Source of the DNA: Haloferacaceae archaeon
Lineage (GTDB): Archaea > Halobacteriota > Halobacteria > Halobacteriales > Haloferacaceae
Length of the DNA stretch: 6,553 nucleotides
Assembly (NCBI GenBank): GCA_018609965.1
Contig: JAHENP010000277.1
Coordinates: 1-6,553 of the forward strand
Direction: 5' to 3'
The notes beneath the pieces are model-generated. The model was not told the DNA's origin. It ran no database searches and saw only the letters and a program-made list of their open reading frames with translations. The translations under genes and the position numbers were made by a program. Shown here piece by piece: positions 4,463-6,553 of the stretch (position 1 is the stretch's first letter; every line of letters starts with the position of its first letter).

Positions 4463-6149
4463 CGTACGGGCCGTCTTGGTAGTAGCCCAGCTTCTCGCGG
4501 TAGTAGCCGCGGACACCGATCCCGGAGATGACCGACAGCTTCCCGAAGCCCGCCTCGCGGGCGCGTTCCTCTGCGGCCTCCAACAGCCGTCGCCCGTACC
4601 CCTGGTGTTGCCAGTCGCCGTCGTCCCCGCCGAACGTCGCCGGCGAGCCGTAGACGTGGAGTTCCCGAACGAGCGCGGCGTCGCGCAGTTCCCGCCGAAC
4701 CGGGTCCGTCGCCGTCCCGTCGGTGCCGGGTGCCGCGTGCGAGTACGAGGGGAATCGGAGCCGACAGAAGCCGACCAACAGATCCTGTCGGGTGTCCTCG
4801 AACGCGAGGAACTGCTCGATCCCGCCACCGGCCTCGTACTCCGTGACGGTCAGCGCCACGTCCTCGGGGTCGGGTGTCTGGTCGCTGTGACCCACCTCGC
4901 GGGCACGGATGTCCGACAACGTGTACCCCTTCTCGTCGGCGCGTTGCTCCGCGAGCTGCCGGAGGTTCGACTTCCAGACGCCGGCGTCGATGAAGTCCGC
5001 GGGGATGTCCCGTTGCACCCGTTGGAGCCGGCAGTAGTTCGGAATCTCGTTCATCACGTCCGCGAGGATGTCGGCCGCCTGGTCGTTGTCCAACGGCTCG
5101 AACTCGTCGTTGCGCCACTGGTCGTACACCTTGGTGCCGCGGACGACCAGGGTGGGGTAGATCTTCAGGTAGTCCGGTCGCCAGTCGGGGTTCTCGAACA
5201 ACTGCCGGAAGTCCTCCCGGATCATCGCCTCCGTCATCCCCGGCTGGCCCGGCATTGTGTGGAAACCGACTTTGAACGCGGCGTCGCGCAGCCGTCGGTT
5301 GGCGTCCCGTGAGGCGCCGACCCCGTGGCCGCGGTGCATCTCGCGGTTGATCCGCTCGTAGGTGGTCTGGACGCCGACTTCCACCTTCGTCCCGCCGAGC
5401 CGCAGCATCCGGTCGATCTGCTCGGGGTCACACCAGTCCGGCTTCGTCTCGAAGGTGATCCCGATACACCGCACGTCGTTCGTCTCGTTGCGGGCCTTCA
5501 CGTCCTCCAGATACTCGAACCCGTACTCGTCGGGGGCCTGCGCGAACGACTCCGCCTCGCTGGGGTTCGGCGTCGAGTCGGTGTCGTACTCGTTCATCGC
5601 CTGGAGCGCGCGCTTGACGAACCACTCCTGGTAGTCGTGGCTCCGCGCGGTCATCGTCCCGCCCATCAGGATCAACTCGGCTTTGTCCACCGGGTGGCCG
5701 ATGTGTCTGAGCTGTTCCAGTCGGAGCGTCACCTGGCCGTACGGGTCGTAGTCGTTCTGTTTCCCGCGAGCGGCGGCGGGCTCGTGACCCGTGTAGCTCT
5801 GGGCACTGGAGAACTCCGAGGCCGGCCCGCCGGGACAGTAGAGACACTTCCCGTGTGGGCAGTTGTGTGGCGAGGTCATGATCGCCACCGGTGACACCCC
5901 CGAGGCCGTCCGGACGGGTTTCCGTCTGACGACTTCCGCGAGCTCCTCGCGGCGTCCCTCCGGCGCGTAGCCGAGTAGGTCCGTGTTCTTCGGCACCTTC
6001 GGCGAGGAGTGCTCCGAACAGGCGTCGAGTTTCGCCGACTCCAACTCGTCGCGACCCACCTCCCCGTCGAGAATCTGCTCAACGAGATCCTCACACACGC
6101 GTCTGAAGGCCGGGGGCTCCTCGCCGTCGTCGGCTGCGGTGCCGCTCAT
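4446..6149 (-). CDS. elp3: Elp3: radical SAM / GNAT tRNA uridine(34) acetyltransferase
   Basis: This is 567 residues from the ATG at 6147-6149. Archaeal Elp3 acts alone to modify wobble uridine of tRNA, using acetyl-CoA and a radical SAM centre to start cm5U-type modification. The iron-sulphur motif is CPHGKCLYCPGG at 97-108 (Cys97, Cys102, Cys105), preceded by RTASGVSPVAIMTSPHN as in other Elp3 proteins. The barrel continues through LILMGGTMTAR (159-169), GITFETKPDWC (230-240), KVEVGVQTTYE (255-265), GFHTMPGQPGM (295-305) and LKIYPTLVVRGT (328-339). A zinc/iron linker region around C373 to about residue 430 leads to the GNAT domain (about 431-567), with LVRELHVYG (493-501), the acetyl-CoA loop QHQGYGRRLLEAAE (514-527) and the terminal VRGYYREKLGYYQDG (546-560). 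All core motifs are intact. The frame is open upstream to 6524, but that extension runs antisense to the divergent gene. The 3' end forms the right repeat copy and overlaps the protease gene by 17 bp. Confidence 0.97.
   Translation of the reverse strand: MSGTAADDGEEPPAFRRVCEDLVEQILDGEVGRDELESAKLDACSEHSSPKVPKNTDLLGYAPEGRREELAEVVRRKPVRTASGVSPVAIMTSPHNCPHGKCLYCPGGPASEFSSAQSYTGHEPAAARGKQNDYDPYGQVTLRLEQLRHIGHPVDKAELILMGGTMTARSHDYQEWFVKRALQAMNEYDTDSTPNPSEAESFAQAPDEYGFEYLEDVKARNETNDVRCIGITFETKPDWCDPEQIDRMLRLGGTKVEVGVQTTYERINREMHRGHGVGASRDANRRLRDAAFKVGFHTMPGQPGMTEAMIREDFRQLFENPDWRPDYLKIYPTLVVRGTKVYDQWRNDEFEPLDNDQAADILADVMNEIPNYCRLQRVQRDIPADFIDAGVWKSNLRQLAEQRADEKGYTLSDIRAREVGHSDQTPDPEDVALTVTEYEAGGGIEQFLAFEDTRQDLLVGFCRLRFPSYSHAAPGTDGTATDPVRRELRDAALVRELHVYGSPATFGGDDGDWQHQGYGRRLLEAAEERAREAGFGKLSVISGIGVRGYYREKLGYYQDGPYVSRSL
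4448..4514 (+). repeat. Right copy of the 67-bp direct repeat, within the intact elp3 3' end
   Basis: This is the partner of 3268-3334 (64/67 identical). It holds elp3 codons for about residues 546-567 and the last base of its stop codon, and on the plus strand the final codons and TGA stop of the M48 protease gene. The copy keeps the reading frame and the conserved Arg551, so elp3 is undamaged. Confidence 0.95.
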
Positions 6150-6260
6150 CGCCAGTAGGTCGTCGCCTCGGCGTCGTAAGCGCTTCGGGACCGTCCGCCA
6201 GGCTCCGCACGCGACAGCCGGGTCACAAGGTTGAAGACCACACCTCTGCACCTTCGGGGC
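6150..6260. promoter_or_regulatory. Divergent promoter region between elp3 and a small membrane protein
   Basis: These 111 bp separate two divergent starts. For elp3 (minus strand) the best core-promoter candidate is CTTACGA, about 27 bases upstream of its ATG (6174-6180 on the plus strand), a weak match to TTTAWA. For the plus-strand gene the most A+T-rich stretch at the right distance is AAGGTTGAAG at 6228-6237. An 8-bp palindrome AAGCGCTT lies at 6178-6185. Neither start has a Shine-Dalgarno sequence, so both are probably leaderless. No other gene is visible here. Confidence 0.4.
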
Positions 6261-6553
6261 GTGAACTTCACACGGCTGCGCCGGCCGTTGACCGCCGGGC
6301 TGCTCGGCCTGCTCGTCGTCGGGCTCGGCCACCTCTACCTCCGGCGGTACCGTCGCGGCGGGGCGTGGATGCTCCTCGCGATCGCGACGGGCGTGTTGTG
6401 GGTCGAAGACGCCGCGGTCGAGGCCCTGTTGAACGGGGCCGCCGACCCCGCAACGCTCGCGCCGTTGTACCTGCTGGTCGCCGTCGCCACCGCCGACGCC
6501 GTCTCGTTGGCCTACCAGAGTCAACAGTATCTCACTATCACCGACGACGGCGA
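6261..6553 (+). CDS. Small membrane protein of unknown function, N-terminal 97 residues, cut by the window end
   Basis: The frame opens with GTG at 6261 (MNFTRLRRPLTAGLLG) and continues past the window end. No ATG precedes it in frame nearby. Hydrophobic segments are seen at about residues 10-26 (LTAGLLGLLVVGLGHLYL), 34-50 (GAWMLLAIATGVLWVED) and 66-82 (LAPLYLLVAVATADAV). The motif GLGHLYLRRYRRGGAW between the first two helices resembles TM2-like haloarchaeal membrane proteins, where a 'G-x-G-H-x-Y-L-x-R' turn with basic residues joins two helices. Function is not known. The C-terminal part, which may carry an additional soluble domain, is outside the window. It is divergent from elp3 with 111 bp between the starts. 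Confidence 0.75.
   Translation, partial: MNFTRLRRPLTAGLLGLLVVGLGHLYLRRYRRGGAWMLLAIATGVLWVEDAAVEALLNGAADPATLAPLYLLVAVATADAVSLAYQSQQYLTITDDG

Noticed and set aside
3268..4514. The flanked segment as an insertion sequence
   Set aside because: There is no transposase, no terminal inverted repeats and the 67-bp repeat is far longer than an IS target duplication; the cargo is an ordinary protease gene.
4476..5312. Plus-strand open frame of 278 codons opposite elp3
   Set aside because: It is Val/Leu/Arg-rich shadow sequence with no domain, lying wholly within a gene with complete radical SAM and GNAT motifs on the other strand.
5325..5894. Plus-strand open frame of 189 codons opposite elp3
   Set aside because: Same reason: antisense to conserved elp3 codons, with repetitive Val/Leu/Arg composition typical of high-G+C shadows.
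6150..6524. Upstream extension of the elp3 frame to 6524 (692 residues in total)
   Set aside because: It runs antisense across the divergent small membrane protein gene and has no similarity to Elp3 N-termini; the ATG at 6147-6149 gives the usual protein.

Overview
The window looks like chromosome of a haloarchaeon (class Halobacteria). G+C is high with a strong G/C bias at third codon positions. Proteins are rich in Asp and Glu, and most starts lack a Shine-Dalgarno sequence, as in leaderless haloarchaeal transcription. The gene families also fit: an archaeal Elp3, a PaaI/YciA-type hotdog thioesterase and an HtpX-like M48 protease. I cannot name the genus from the sequence alone.

Layout. 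(1) 1-184: the last 60 codons of a plus-strand FAD-dependent oxidoreductase. (2) 192-916, minus strand: an acyl-CoA thioesterase followed by a small DUF2892/YgaP-like two-helix membrane protein; the latter converges on the oxidoreductase with only 7 bp between stop codons. (3) 917-1054: a divergent promoter region with three TGTTCGGG direct repeats and a perfect inverted repeat. (4) 1055-2680, plus strand: a 541-residue membrane-anchored protein that I cannot assign, with three N-terminal helices and a large extracytoplasmic part that seems to be built of four related units. (5) 2716-3201, minus strand: a one-cysteine peroxiredoxin. (6) 3266-4514: an M48 metalloprotease gene flanked by a 67-bp direct repeat (64/67 identical). 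(7) 4446-6149, minus strand: full-length Elp3. (8) 6261 to the window end, plus strand: the start of a small membrane protein divergent from elp3.

The most notable structure is region 6. The right copy of the repeat is the real 3' end of elp3. The left copy is an orphan fragment encoding the Elp3 C-terminus, still in frame to a stop, with one missense and two silent differences. The protease gene and its A+T-rich promoter therefore sit between two copies of the elp3 tail, a layout resembling attL/attR around an element integrated in a gene's 3' end. The repeat period is 1180 bp and no integrase is visible. The simplest reading is that elp3 once lay directly upstream of the peroxiredoxin gene on the minus strand and the protease cassette was inserted between them, with the elp3 tail duplicated. 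This is inference; comparison with the same locus in related genomes would settle it.

The rest of the window is mostly single housekeeping or accessory genes without an evident shared pathway. Only the thioesterase and DUF2892 genes look like an operon.
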